A stretch of DNA of 64,000 nt from Desulfomicrobium baculatum DSM 4028 (lineage in GTDB: Bacteria > Desulfobacterota > Desulfovibrionia > Desulfovibrionales > Desulfomicrobiaceae). Position 1 is the first letter of the stretch. Each line of letters starts with the position of its first letter. A program made the position numbers and the translations under genes. The DNA lies in NCBI RefSeq assembly GCF_000023225.1, contig NC_013173.1:932501-996500 (forward strand), written 5' to 3'. A model generated the notes under the pieces. It did not search any database. It had not been told where the DNA came from and was given only the letters and a program-made list of their open reading frames with translations. Positions 16,403 through 25,852 of the stretch are shown piece after piece.

Positions 16403-17233
16403 ATGCCTATTCTCTGGACTCCTGATATCGTCGGCGTCACGGACGCCTTTCACGCGGAGCATGATGACGCGTCCGCGATCCTTGGCGCGGGAGGGCTTGA
16501 CCCGCTTCGTCCTGACGAGCGTGTCTATCTCTGCGGGCCATGCTCTTCGGTGCTTGACGTCGCCGCACACCTGGCAGGGCAGGGGGGGCTTGATCCGTGG
16601 GATTCGGTCCTGTCCACCCGGCAGTGGGCCGGCAGGGGGCAAATGCGGCGGACCTGGATTTCACGGCCCGGCAATCTTTTCGCGGCCTGGCGTCTGCCCG
16701 TTCCCCCTCTTCCCTGGCAAAACATGATCTCCGTCCTGGTCGGCTGGACCGTTTGCCTGGGGCTGGGAGAACTCGGCCTGCCTGTGCAGCTCAAATGGCC
16801 CAATGATATTCTGCTGCACGGTCGAAAGATCGGCGGAATCCTGATCGAGGAGAGAGGGGATGTGCTCATGGCCGGGATAGGGATCAACATCACCTCATGC
16901 CCCGAGGATGCGGATCTGCGCCGCGATCACGCCTGCGTCGCGGCCAGTCTCGGCGGGCATTTGCGCGGGATGACCATTTTTGACCTGTGGTTACGGCTTG
17001 TGGATTTGGGTCGGCTCCGTTATAGTACTGAACTTTCTGATTCGACCCCTCTGGAGTTTTCCCAGTTAATTGAGCCGGTTCTAGCCTATCTCGGAACCTT
17101 GGTGCGCGTTTCGGACAATCGATCATCGGTTTGCGGAACGTATGCGGGGATAGCTCCGGATGGAGGCATAGTCCTTCTCACCGGCGGCGAAAGGCGGATC
17201 GTGCATTCCGGTTCGCTGCGCCCCGAGGGCTGA
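16403..17233 (+). CDS. birA: Biotin--protein ligase, no DNA-binding domain
   Basis: The enzyme activates biotin with ATP and attaches it to the lysine of biotin-dependent carboxylases. The 276-aa protein shows the biotin ligase blocks STRQWAGRGQMRRTW (biotinyl-AMP loop), LKWPNDILLHGRKIGGIL and GIGINI, then a C-terminal SH3-like part. There is no N-terminal helix-turn-helix like that of E. coli BirA, so it is probably not a biotin-operon repressor. The gene lies 35 bp ahead of the pyruvate carboxylase, whose biotinyl lysine is an obvious substrate. The N-terminal 80 residues are divergent from better-known family members. Confidence 0.9.
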   Translation: MPILWTPDIVGVTDAFHAEHDDASAILGAGGLDPLRPDERVYLCGPCSSVLDVAAHLAGQGGLDPWDSVLSTRQWAGRGQMRRTWISRPGNLFAAWRLPVPPLPWQNMISVLVGWTVCLGLGELGLPVQLKWPNDILLHGRKIGGILIEERGDVLMAGIGINITSCPEDADLRRDHACVAASLGGHLRGMTIFDLWLRLVDLGRLRYSTELSDSTPLEFSQLIEPVLAYLGTLVRVSDNRSSVCGTYAGIAPDGGIVLLTGGERRIVHSGSLRPEG

Positions 17234-17268
17234 TTGGAAGGTCAAATATAACGCATACGGAGAAATAT

Positions 17269-20200
17269 ATGTGTTCGCAGCTTTCCCGCAGTTTTGAAGA
17301 AGTGGCCCTGGAGTTAAGGGGCAAGAAGATTCTTGTCGCCAATCGCGGCATTCCCGCCAGACGAATTGTCCGCTCCATCAAGGAAGTTTTCCATGCCGTG
17401 CCCATGATCACGGCCACGGATGTGGACAAGACCGCCCCTTTTACCTCCGGCGCCCAGGAACTCCTTCATCTCGGGGAGAACTCGCGAGCGTATCTTGACA
17501 TCGACAAGATAATTTCTCTGGCCAAGGCCCGGGGCGTGGCGGCCATCCATCCCGGATGGGGCTTTGCCTCCGAGGACGATTCCTTCCCGTTGAAATGCGC
17601 CGCTGCCGGAATTATTTTCATAGGTCCCACATCCGAAGCCATGCGGCTCTTGGGCAACAAGGTGCAGGTACGCATCCTGGCCCAGAAGCTGGGCATCCCG
17701 GTGGTGCCGGGCTCGGAGGGAGCCGTCTCCGTGGAAGAGGCAAAGGTCGTGGCCACCGAAATAGGATTGCCGGTCATGCTCAAGGCCGAGGGAGGTGGCG
17801 GCGGACGCGGCATTTATGAAGTGTTCAGCGAGGACCAGTTGGCCGACGCCTTCATCAAGGCCTCGACTCTGGCCCAGGCTTCCTTTGGCAATCCGCGACT
17901 GTATGTGGAGCGTCTGCTGACCTCCATCCGGCATATCGAGATCCAGGTCATCGCCGACAAGTACGGGAATGTCTTTGCCTTTGACGAACGCGACTGCACC
18001 GTGCAGCGCAATCACCAGAAGCTGGTCGAGATCACCCCCTCCCCCTGGCCGGGCATGACCGAGGAACTGCGTGAACAGCTCAAGGAATATTCGCGGCAGC
18101 TGGTGCGCGCAGTGGGCTACCATTCCCTGTGCACCGTCGAGTTTCTGGTCGATGCCGAGGGACGTGCCTATCTCATCGAAGTCAATACGCGCCTGCAGGT
18201 CGAGCATGGCATCACCGAGTGCAGATACGGCATTGATCTGGTGGAAGAGCAGATTGCCGTGGCCTTCGGAGCCACGCTGCGCCTGACCGAAGCGAACTGC
18301 ACGCCCAAGAGCCATGCCATTCAGGTCCGCGTCAACTGCGAAGATCCGCAGAACAATTTTTCGCCCAACGCCGGCCGCATCACCCGCTATCTGTCTCCGG
18401 GCGGTCCCGGAGTGCGCGTGGATTCGTGCGTTTGCGGCGGGTATGATTTTCCTTCCCAGTACGATTCGGCGGCATCGCTGCTCATCGCCTACGGCCCGCA
18501 GTGGGACAAGGTGCTTGGAATCATGGAAAGGGCCCTGGATGAATATATCATCGGCGGGATCAAGACCACCATCCATTTCCATCGCCAGATCATTGCACAC
18601 CCACGGTTCCGCGCCGGCGAGTATGATACCAAGTTCGTCTCCAGCGCTCCGGAGCTCATGATCTACATGGACAAGGAGTCCGAAGCCGTGCGTCTTTCAC
18701 GGCTGGTGGCCGAAATTTCCGCTCATGGGTACAATCCCCACGTCAAGCTTGGGGAGTATCGGACCAGGGACGGCAAGCGCATGGACGCCTTCAAACCATC
18801 CTTGCCGGGCGTCGAACCGGAATATTACGAATATCCCTATCCCCGTGGAGACAGGGACGCGATTCTTGCCTATATCCGCGATTCCGACCATGTCCATTTT
18901 TCGGACACGACCACCCGCGACATCACCCAGTCCAACTCTGGCAACCGTTTTCGGTTGGCCGAAGATCGCATCATCGGGCCCTATCTTGACAACTGCGGGT
19001 TTTTCTCCCTGGAGAACGGCGGCGGGGCGCATTTTCATGTCGCCATGCTGGCCAACATGACCTACCCGTTCAGCGAAGCCCGGGAATGGAACGAGTTCGC
19101 GCCCAAGACATTAAAGCAGATCCTCATCCGCTCCACCAACGTGCTCGGCTACAAGCCGCTACCACGCAATATCATGCGCCGCACCGGCGAGATGATCTGC
19201 GAGCATTACGATGTCATCCGCTGTTTCGACTTTTTGAATCATATCGAAAACATGCGCCCCTTTGCCGAAGTGGCCCTGAATTCAAGGAAGAACATCTGGG
19301 AGCCGGCCATCTCCCTGTCCTACGCCAAGGGCTTTGACGTGCCCCATTATCTGGGCGTGGTGCAGGAGATCATCGACATGACCGCCCAGGTCGCGGGCTG
19401 CTCCAAGAAGAAGGCCGAACGCCTCATCATCCTCGGCCTCAAGGATATGGCCGGAGTCTGCCCGCCCGTGTTCATGACCGAGCTGGTCTCGTCCATCCGC
19501 AAAAGCTATCCTGAACTGGTCGTCCATTCGCATCGTCACTACACCGACGGCCTCTTCGTGCCGGCGGTGGCCGCGGCGGCCAAAGCCGGCGCGCATATCG
19601 TGGATACGGCCATCGGCGCTTCCGTGCGCTGGTACGGACAGGGCGAGGTCCTCTCCACGGCGGCTTATATTGAAGAGCTTGGTCTTAAAACCAATCTCAA
19701 CAAGGACATGATCCGCACCACCGGTTTCGTGCTCAAGCAGATCATGCCCTATTACGACCGCTACACCGCCCCGTACTTCCAGGGTATCGACTACGACGTC
19801 ATCGAGCACGGCATGCCCGGCGGCGCGACGTCCTCGTCCCAGGAAGGGGCCATGAAGCAGGGCTATATCCATCTTTTGCCTTTCATGCTCAAATTCCTGG
19901 CCGGAATCCGCAAGATCGTGCGTTATCACGACGTGACCCCGGGTTCCCAGATCACCTGGAACACGGCCTTCCTGGCCGTGACCGGTGCCTACAAGCGGGG
20001 AGGGAGGCGCGGCGTGCGCAAGCTCCTGACTGTGCTCGATCAGGTCGTGACCGTGCCCGAGGAAATGCTCTCGGAAGAAACCCGCGCCGAGCGCCTCAAT
20101 ATCTATCAGGATGCCAACGACGCTTTCCGCGACCTGCTGCTGGGCAAGTTTGGTCGTCTCCCCCTTGGTTTTCCGCCGGACTGGGTCTATGAATCCGCTT

Positions 20201-20961
20201 TCGGCCCGGAATACCGGGACGCCATTTCCCGGCGCACTGAGTCTTCTCCCTTGACGACCTTGCTGGACATCGACGTGGCCAAGGAACAGCAGAGCTTGAC
20301 CGAGCACATCGGGCGGGTTCCCACGGAAGAAGAATTGGTCATGTATCTGAGCCATCCGGGCGACGCGCTGAACACCATTAAGTTCGTGGGCAAATACGGA
20401 GACTGCAACCGCCTGCCTCTGCATGTCTGGTTCGAGGGTCTCAAAGCCGGCGACGAGGTCATGTTCAAAGACAGTCAGGGCAAACATCATGTCCTTTCCC
20501 TGCAGCATATCTCGCGTCCGGACGATCATGGCATGAGCCTTGTTTCCTATTCTCTTGATTCCGAGTCTTTTTCCATGCAAGTCAAGGTGGCTGAAGCCTC
20601 CGGCAAGGATGATTCCGGCGTGGAGATGGCCGATTCCCGCAATCCGTATCATGTGGGTTCACCGTCCAGCGGCGACCTGTGGGTCGTGCACGTCAAGCCC
20701 GGCGATTTGGTCAAGAAAGGTGAGGAGCTTTTCAATATCTCCATCATGAAGCAGGAGAAATCCATTCTTGCGCCAGTGGAAGGCATGGTCCAGCGCGTGC
20801 TTAAATTTGCTGATTACCAGGAAGATAAAAAAATGGTACCGGTCAAGGAAGGGGAGCTTCTGGTCGAGCTTGTGCCCGCTCCCCGTAAATGCCCGACCTG
20901 TGCGGCACCGGTGACCAGGGATGATTTCAAGTTCTGCCCGTCTTGCGGTCAGAAGGTCTAG
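17269..20961 (+). CDS. pyc: Pyruvate carboxylase (divergent, with C-terminal zinc ribbon)
   Basis: The 1230-aa protein carboxylates pyruvate to oxaloacetate. The biotin carboxylase domain (about 18-470) has KKILVANRGIPARRIVRS, AIHPGWGFASE, the Gly-rich ATP loop EGGGGGRGI, RDCTVQRNHQK and EVNTRLQVEHGITE. The carboxyltransferase domain (about 560-870) has DTTTRD, LKDMAG (probable carbamylated lysine) and the metal-binding HSHRHYT. A linking domain leads to the biotinyl domain, with biotin lysine K1161 in SIMKQEKS. The last 25 residues add a four-cysteine ribbon (C1208, C1211, C1223, C1226) that ordinary pyruvate carboxylases lack. Motifs differ from the standard enzyme (GGGAHFHVA instead of WGGATFDVA). 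ATG 17269 is preceded by GGAG. Neighbours birA and ppsA fit an anaplerotic/gluconeogenic unit. Confidence 0.93.
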   Translation: MCSQLSRSFEEVALELRGKKILVANRGIPARRIVRSIKEVFHAVPMITATDVDKTAPFTSGAQELLHLGENSRAYLDIDKIISLAKARGVAAIHPGWGFASEDDSFPLKCAAAGIIFIGPTSEAMRLLGNKVQVRILAQKLGIPVVPGSEGAVSVEEAKVVATEIGLPVMLKAEGGGGGRGIYEVFSEDQLADAFIKASTLAQASFGNPRLYVERLLTSIRHIEIQVIADKYGNVFAFDERDCTVQRNHQKLVEITPSPWPGMTEELREQLKEYSRQLVRAVGYHSLCTVEFLVDAEGRAYLIEVNTRLQVEHGITECRYGIDLVEEQIAVAFGATLRLTEANCTPKSHAIQVRVNCEDPQNNFSPNAGRITRYLSPGGPGVRVDSCVCGGYDFPSQYDSAASLLIAYGPQWDKVLGIMERALDEYIIGGIKTTIHFHRQIIAHPRFRAGEYDTKFVSSAPELMIYMDKESEAVRLSRLVAEISAHGYNPHVKLGEYRTRDGKRMDAFKPSLPGVEPEYYEYPYPRGDRDAILAYIRDSDHVHFSDTTTRDITQSNSGNRFRLAEDRIIGPYLDNCGFFSLENGGGAHFHVAMLANMTYPFSEAREWNEFAPKTLKQILIRSTNVLGYKPLPRNIMRRTGEMICEHYDVIRCFDFLNHIENMRPFAEVALNSRKNIWEPAISLSYAKGFDVPHYLGVVQEIIDMTAQVAGCSKKKAERLIILGLKDMAGVCPPVFMTELVSSIRKSYPELVVHSHRHYTDGLFVPAVAAAAKAGAHIVDTAIGASVRWYGQGEVLSTAAYIEELGLKTNLNKDMIRTTGFVLKQIMPYYDRYTAPYFQGIDYDVIEHGMPGGATSSSQEGAMKQGYIHLLPFMLKFLAGIRKIVRYHDVTPGSQITWNTAFLAVTGAYKRGGRRGVRKLLTVLDQVVTVPEEMLSEETRAERLNIYQDANDAFRDLLLGKFGRLPLGFPPDWVYESAFGPEYRDAISRRTESSPLTTLLDIDVAKEQQSLTEHIGRVPTEEELVMYLSHPGDALNTIKFVGKYGDCNRLPLHVWFEGLKAGDEVMFKDSQGKHHVLSLQHISRPDDHGMSLVSYSLDSESFSMQVKVAEASGKDDSGVEMADSRNPYHVGSPSSGDLWVVHVKPGDLVKKGEELFNISIMKQEKSILAPVEGMVQRVLKFADYQEDKKMVPVKEGELLVELVPAPRKCPTCAAPVTRDDFKFCPSCGQKV

Positions 20962-21132
20962 GGCAGGCCCGGGCGTCTGTTCTTTTCTGTCAAGAACTTT
21001 TGCATATATTTTTTTCGTGTCATGAAGGTCCAGTTTTGTTGACGTACAAACGCGTCTACATGTACCCCAAGCCCAGTTTTTTTCCGGGCGATCACATTTG
21101 ATTTCGATTTGCGCACGAAAGAGGAGGAGAAG

Positions 21133-24100
21133 ATGGCTGAGAGCGACAAGAAGAGTTCCAAAAAGAAAGCCGATACGCCTGCGGAGGTCGCAACGCCTTC
21201 GGCCAGGATAGAGCAGATTCAAAAGCAGCTCGTCCTGACCGGCAAGGACATCGTGACCATTGGCGAAGATGCCGAGCTTCTGGTCGGCGGCAAGAACTAC
21301 AACACTGCCATCATCAGCACCATTGAAGGCATCCGGGCTCCGCAATTCAGAGCCATCTCCTCCATCGCCTTCCATAAGCTTCTCGATGAGACAAAGGTCA
21401 ACGCCGCCCTGGTCCGCACTTCGGTGGACAGGGCGTACGATTCCATGGACTGGACAGATGCCGAGATCAACAAGGATTCGGAATTTCTGCAGAAGTTCGT
21501 CCGCAAGATCGCCCTTGATGTGAAGGAGGCCGCCAAGAAACAGGAAGGCACCTTGATCCGCCTGCGTACCTTCATCAACAACGTGGTGGAAGGTTTCGCC
21601 GTTTCCCCCGAGGGCATTGATCAGCTGCGCAAAAGGTCCGTGCTTGTGCAGGCCGCCATCCTGTCCGTGGATCTCCCCAAGGATGTGGCCGAAGCCGTGC
21701 GCGGAGCCTACCTTGAGATCTGCAAGGAAGCGGGCCTGGAGAACGAACCGGTTGCCGTACGCTCCTCCGCGGCCGGCGAGGACAGCCGCAAGAAGGCTTT
21801 TGCCGGACTGCAGGACACGTACCTCAATATTGTCGGCGAGAATTATGTCGTGCAGGCCTATCACTGGGACTGTGCTTCCGCCTACAACCTGCGCTCCATG
21901 ACCTACCGGCGCGAGGCCATCCTTGATGCCGTGGCCAAGGCCGAGCAGACCGGCGATGACCAGATCGGGATCAAGGCCAAGCAGGAGTGGGCCATCGAGA
22001 ACACCTCCCTGTCCGTGTGCATCATGCGCATGATCAACCCGGTCATTTCCGGCACGGCCTTCTCCGCCGACACGTCCACCGGGTGCCGGGGCACGTCGCG
22101 CCAGGATCTCGTGTCCATCGACGCCAGCTACGGCCTGGGCGAGGCCGTGGTCAGCGGCCTGGTGACCCCCGACAAGTTTTACGTGTTCCAGCGCGAGGAC
22201 GGTCAGGAGATCGTCATCCGCTACATGGGCTGCAAGGACAAGCGCATTGTCTACAAGGAATCCGGACGCGGGACCAAGGTCGAAACCGTGGCCGAGGACA
22301 TGGCTTTTAGGTGGTCCCTGTCTCTGGCTCAGGCCGAGTCCGTGGCCAAGGGCGTGCGCTGCATCAGCAAGGGCTACGGCGGAATGATCATGGATTCGGA
22401 GTTCTGCATCGACCAGTGGGATCGCCTCTGGTTCGTGCAGGCCCGTCCCGAGACCCGCTGGAATGAAGACCTTGAGCATCATCCCCACACCATTTTCATG
22501 CGCCGCAAGGAAGTGGATCCCGAAGCCGCCAAGCATGCCGAAGTGCTGCTCGAAGGCAACGGCGCATCCCGTGGCGCGGGTCAGGGTTCGGTGCGGTATC
22601 TGCGTTCCGCCCTGGAACTGAACAAGATCAACAAAGGCAACATCCTGGCCGCCGAGCGTACCGATCCCGACATGGTGCCCGGCATGCGCATCGCCGCGGC
22701 CATCATGGCCGACGCCGGCGGTGACACCAGCCACGCCGCCATCACCTCCCGCGAGTTGGGCATCCCGGCGGTCATCGGCATCAAGCGTCTGGAAAAACTG
22801 CGCACCCTGGACAACCACGAAGTGACCGTGGACGGCTCCCGGGGCAAGATTTATCGGGGCCTTTTGCCGCTCATCGACGTGGGCGGCGAGATTGATGTCA
22901 GCAAGCTGCCGGCCACCAAGACCAAGGTCGGCCTGATTCTGGCCGACGTGGGACAGTCCCTGTTTTTGTCACGGCTGCGCGATGTGCCTGATTTTGAAGT
23001 GGGCCTGCTGCGCGCCGAGTTCATGCTCGGCAATATAGGCGTGCACCCCCTGGCTCTTGAAGCCTACGATCTGGGCACCCTGGAAACCGTGGTCGGCACC
23101 AAGCTCGAAATTCTCGAGAACGACCTGACCAAGATCGTTTTTGAGCAGATGGCTGCGGGCATCGTCTCCCTGGACATCAAGCTGCGCAGTTACGTGGGCA
23201 TCGTCACCGGACTGGCCCGCAAGATGGAAGAGCTGACCGAGCGGGAAGGGGCCAAGGGCACCGACGAGGTGCTGGCCATCCACCGCCAGTTGCGCGAACT
23301 GGACAAGAAGCTTGACGAACATCTGGAGTTCGCCACCCAGCGTTTTGAAGTGCTCAAGACGTCCCATAACCTCAAGGACCATGTCGCGGTCATCATGGGC
23401 TATGCCGACGAGCTGGAGCTTTTGGGGACCGATCCCCGGTCCCAGCGCCGCCGTTTGGAGATTCAGGACGCCATCGCCAAGGACATGGCCCGCATCGAAA
23501 GCGATCCGGTCATCGTCAGCACCATGGAGAAGATCTCCGCCATGCGCGAAGACGTGGCCAAGAAGGTCGGCCTGCAGCAGGAAATGGACACCGTCCGCAC
23601 CCTGCCTGAGAAAATCCAGGAGATTCTCAAGTCGCGCGGCTATCGCAGCGGCAAGGAACTTTACATCCAGAGCCTGGCCCAGGGCCTGGCCCTTTTCTCC
23701 ATGGCCTTCCACGGAAAGACCATTGTTTACCGCACCACGGACTACAAGACCAACGAGTATCGCAATCTGCTCGGCGGCCTGCTCTTCGAGGGGCATGAAG
23801 ACAACCCCATGCTCGGATATCGCGGCGTTTCCCGCAACATCCACGACTGGGAACTTGAGGCCTTCAAGCTGGCGCGCGGCGCATTCGGCGGCGGCAACCT
23901 GCACCTCATGCTGCCCTTTGTGCGTACCCTGGAAGAAGCGCGGTCCATGAAACGGTATCTGGGGCAGGTGCACAACATTCATTCCGGCGACTCGGGCCTC
24001 AAGATCATCCTCATGTCCGAGATCCCGAGCAATGCCGTGCTCGCCAAGGAATTCATCAAGGAGTTCGACGGGTTCTCCATCGGCTCCAATGACATGACCC

Positions 24101-24726
24101 AGCTTGTGCTTGGCACGGACCGTGACAACGCCCGACTGCGCCACATCTATGACGAGGAAGATCCGGCCGTGGTCTGGGCCATCCTGACCACCATCTTCAC
24201 CGGTCAGAAGTTCGGCAAGAAGGTCGGCTTCTGCGGGCAGGGCGTGTCCAACTCCAAGATCATCCGGGGCCTGGTCTGCATTGCCGGAATCGTCTCTGCT
24301 TCCGTCGTGCCGGATACCTACCAGCAGACCAAGTTCGACGTGGCCGAGGTGGAAGCCGAAAACATTCCGCTCGCGGGCCTTGGCGCGTGGCTCAAGGAAC
24401 AGCACCTGGAGCGCCTGCACATGCTTTTGGCTGAAAATCGCTACGAGCACATTTTGAAGAAGAATACCTCCGGTCCCGACCTCATGGATTGGTATGAAGG
24501 GGAGCTGGCCCGCCTGCACGAACAGCTGCAGTCCAATCTGGGCAGCGTGAAGGAAGATTTCTATCGTCAGGAGCTGGCCTCTTTTCGCAGCATCTTCCAC
24601 AAGCCGGTCATCTATTCCAACTGGGATTGGGAGACCACGGTTCTTGATGCCTTGCATCAGGCCGGATTCTCGGGCTTTGACGAGCAGGTCGAAGCGCTGG
24701 CGACTCAACGCGAAAACATCTGGTAA
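21133..24726 (+). CDS. ppsA: Phosphoenolpyruvate synthase-like enzyme with internal insertion
   Basis: This enzyme would make PEP from pyruvate and ATP (water dikinase family). The ATG at 21133 follows GAGGAGGAGAAG. The nucleotide-binding domain carries AVRSSAAGEDS; the swivelling domain has the phosphohistidine H534 in GGDTSHAAITSRELGIPAVI; the C-terminal barrel has VGLLRAEFML, NPMLGYRGVSR, GSNDMTQLVLGTDRDN and the catalytic cysteine segment GFCGQGVSNSK. At 1197 aa it is about 400 longer than E. coli PpsA (792 aa). Most of the extra sequence is a Lys/Glu/Leu-rich helical stretch at about residues 650-835 inside the barrel domain, plus a Lys-rich N-terminus and an extended C-terminus. It follows pyruvate carboxylase by 171 bp and ends in a terminator. 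Confidence 0.9.
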   Translation: MAESDKKSSKKKADTPAEVATPSARIEQIQKQLVLTGKDIVTIGEDAELLVGGKNYNTAIISTIEGIRAPQFRAISSIAFHKLLDETKVNAALVRTSVDRAYDSMDWTDAEINKDSEFLQKFVRKIALDVKEAAKKQEGTLIRLRTFINNVVEGFAVSPEGIDQLRKRSVLVQAAILSVDLPKDVAEAVRGAYLEICKEAGLENEPVAVRSSAAGEDSRKKAFAGLQDTYLNIVGENYVVQAYHWDCASAYNLRSMTYRREAILDAVAKAEQTGDDQIGIKAKQEWAIENTSLSVCIMRMINPVISGTAFSADTSTGCRGTSRQDLVSIDASYGLGEAVVSGLVTPDKFYVFQREDGQEIVIRYMGCKDKRIVYKESGRGTKVETVAEDMAFRWSLSLAQAESVAKGVRCISKGYGGMIMDSEFCIDQWDRLWFVQARPETRWNEDLEHHPHTIFMRRKEVDPEAAKHAEVLLEGNGASRGAGQGSVRYLRSALELNKINKGNILAAERTDPDMVPGMRIAAAIMADAGGDTSHAAITSRELGIPAVIGIKRLEKLRTLDNHEVTVDGSRGKIYRGLLPLIDVGGEIDVSKLPATKTKVGLILADVGQSLFLSRLRDVPDFEVGLLRAEFMLGNIGVHPLALEAYDLGTLETVVGTKLEILENDLTKIVFEQMAAGIVSLDIKLRSYVGIVTGLARKMEELTEREGAKGTDEVLAIHRQLRELDKKLDEHLEFATQRFEVLKTSHNLKDHVAVIMGYADELELLGTDPRSQRRRLEIQDAIAKDMARIESDPVIVSTMEKISAMREDVAKKVGLQQEMDTVRTLPEKIQEILKSRGYRSGKELYIQSLAQGLALFSMAFHGKTIVYRTTDYKTNEYRNLLGGLLFEGHEDNPMLGYRGVSRNIHDWELEAFKLARGAFGGGNLHLMLPFVRTLEEARSMKRYLGQVHNIHSGDSGLKIILMSEIPSNAVLAKEFIKEFDGFSIGSNDMTQLVLGTDRDNARLRHIYDEEDPAVVWAILTTIFTGQKFGKKVGFCGQGVSNSKIIRGLVCIAGIVSASVVPDTYQQTKFDVAEVEAENIPLAGLGAWLKEQHLERLHMLLAENRYEHILKKNTSGPDLMDWYEGELARLHEQLQSNLGSVKEDFYRQELASFRSIFHKPVIYSNWDWETTVLDALHQAGFSGFDEQVEALATQRENIW

Positions 24727-24731
24727 AACGG

Positions 24732-24754
24732 GGGCGGCGCAAGCCGCCCTTTTT
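24732..24754 (+). terminator. Intrinsic terminator after the PEP synthase gene
   Basis: A perfect GGGCGGC / GCCGCCC stem with a GCAA tetraloop is followed by TTTTT, six bp after the stop codon. The next gene begins only a few bases later. Confidence 0.88.
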
Positions 24755-24759
24755 CATTT

Positions 24760-25482
24760 ATGCACTGGCAATCCATTCCCGTTACCGTGACCCGCAGTCT
24801 TCGCGCCCGCAAGGTCTGGCTCAAAATGCGTTCCTGTCAGGGGATCGAGGTTGTGTTGCCATACCGTGTCTCGGCCTCCGAAGTGCCTTCCATTCTGGAG
24901 CGCCACCGGGCCTGGCTTCTTGAGCGACTGAGCGAACTTACGGACAGGGGGGAGGCGCCGGGGCAGAACCCGCTTCCGGACGAAGTTCGGCTTGATTTTC
25001 TGGACCGCCGATTTCCCGTACGTTATGAGGAAGGCTCCCGCGCCGAACTGCATGCAGGCGAGCAGGGCCTGAGCGTGTTCCTGCCGTCCGGAAAGGTCGG
25101 GGCCGGAGCCACCCTGCTGCAGATGTGGTTGGTGGACCTGGGCAAGACGCATCTGATTCCATTTTGCAGGGAATTGGCCGCACATCACGACGTGCCCATC
25201 GGCGGCGTGCAGGTGCGCAATCAGGGCGGGCGCTGGGGCAGCTGTTCGGCCCGACTCACGATCAGCCTCAACGCCAAGCTGCTCTTTTTGTCCGCGCCCC
25301 TGGTGCGCAATGTCGTCCTGCATGAGCTCTGCCATGTGGCGCACCGCAATCACGGCCCGGCGTTTAAAGCCGCCCTGCGTACGCTCGACCCGCTGACCGA
25401 CGCCCACGAGGGGCAGATGCGAAAAGCCTGGGAGAATCTTCCGGCCTGGACCAAGTGGCGGCGCGGGGATGGGACGGTTTGA
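24760..25482 (+). CDS. YgjP-like zinc metallopeptidase domain protein (COG1451)
   Basis: The 240-aa protein matches the YgjP/DUF45 family. The zinc-protease signature HELCHVAHRNHGPAF (HExxH-like with a downstream histidine) is at about residues 188-202, preceded by the family motif GRWGSCSARLTISLNAKL. Family members are cytoplasmic, of unclear substrate, and often encoded near restriction or DNA-processing genes; here the neighbours are metabolic. The ATG start lies directly after the ppsA terminator, with no clear ribosome-binding site other than weak purines, so an internal start is possible. Confidence 0.85.
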   Translation: MHWQSIPVTVTRSLRARKVWLKMRSCQGIEVVLPYRVSASEVPSILERHRAWLLERLSELTDRGEAPGQNPLPDEVRLDFLDRRFPVRYEEGSRAELHAGEQGLSVFLPSGKVGAGATLLQMWLVDLGKTHLIPFCRELAAHHDVPIGGVQVRNQGGRWGSCSARLTISLNAKLLFLSAPLVRNVVLHELCHVAHRNHGPAFKAALRTLDPLTDAHEGQMRKAWENLPAWTKWRRGDGTV

Positions 25483-25523
25483 TAGACGTTTGTTCGTCGT
25501 CACGCACAGAGAATGGAGGAGTG

Positions 25524-25850
25524 ATGAAAAAGCTATTGTTCGCGTTACTGCTGGCCGGTCTTTTCGGATGCACGCAGGAAGCCCAGAATCAGCTGGGCCG
25601 GTCCATCCAGAACTGGACCGGGACCAATGGAGTGCTTGAAGTCTATTCCGGCGACACGCTTGTGCGCCGGTTTGTGAAGATCGACAAACTCTCGACGGCC
25701 TACGGCACCTCCGACAGCCAGGCCCGGGGCTACCGTTTCGGATACGGGGTTGCCGATGAGAACCTGGACGGTCTGGCTGGCCCGAATGAAAAAAAGGTCT
25801 ATTTCGAGGTTTCGGAATTTTCGACCTACGTTTTTTACGAGCAACCGTAG
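25524..25850 (+). CDS. Small predicted lipoprotein
   Basis: The 108-aa protein has a classic lipoprotein signal: MKKLLFALLLAGLFGC, with LFGC as lipobox and C16 as the lipidated residue. No charged residue follows that would clearly indicate inner-membrane retention. The mature part (about 92 aa) is soluble, with a predicted beta-rich segment GVLEVYSGDTLVRRFVKIDKL and a conserved-looking end (FEVSEFSTYVFYEQ). I do not recognise a family. GGAGGAG precedes the ATG. It follows the metallopeptidase by 41 bp and may be in the same transcript. Confidence 0.72.
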   Translation: MKKLLFALLLAGLFGCTQEAQNQLGRSIQNWTGTNGVLEVYSGDTLVRRFVKIDKLSTAYGTSDSQARGYRFGYGVADENLDGLAGPNEKKVYFEVSEFSTYVFYEQP

Positions 25851-25852
25851 GG

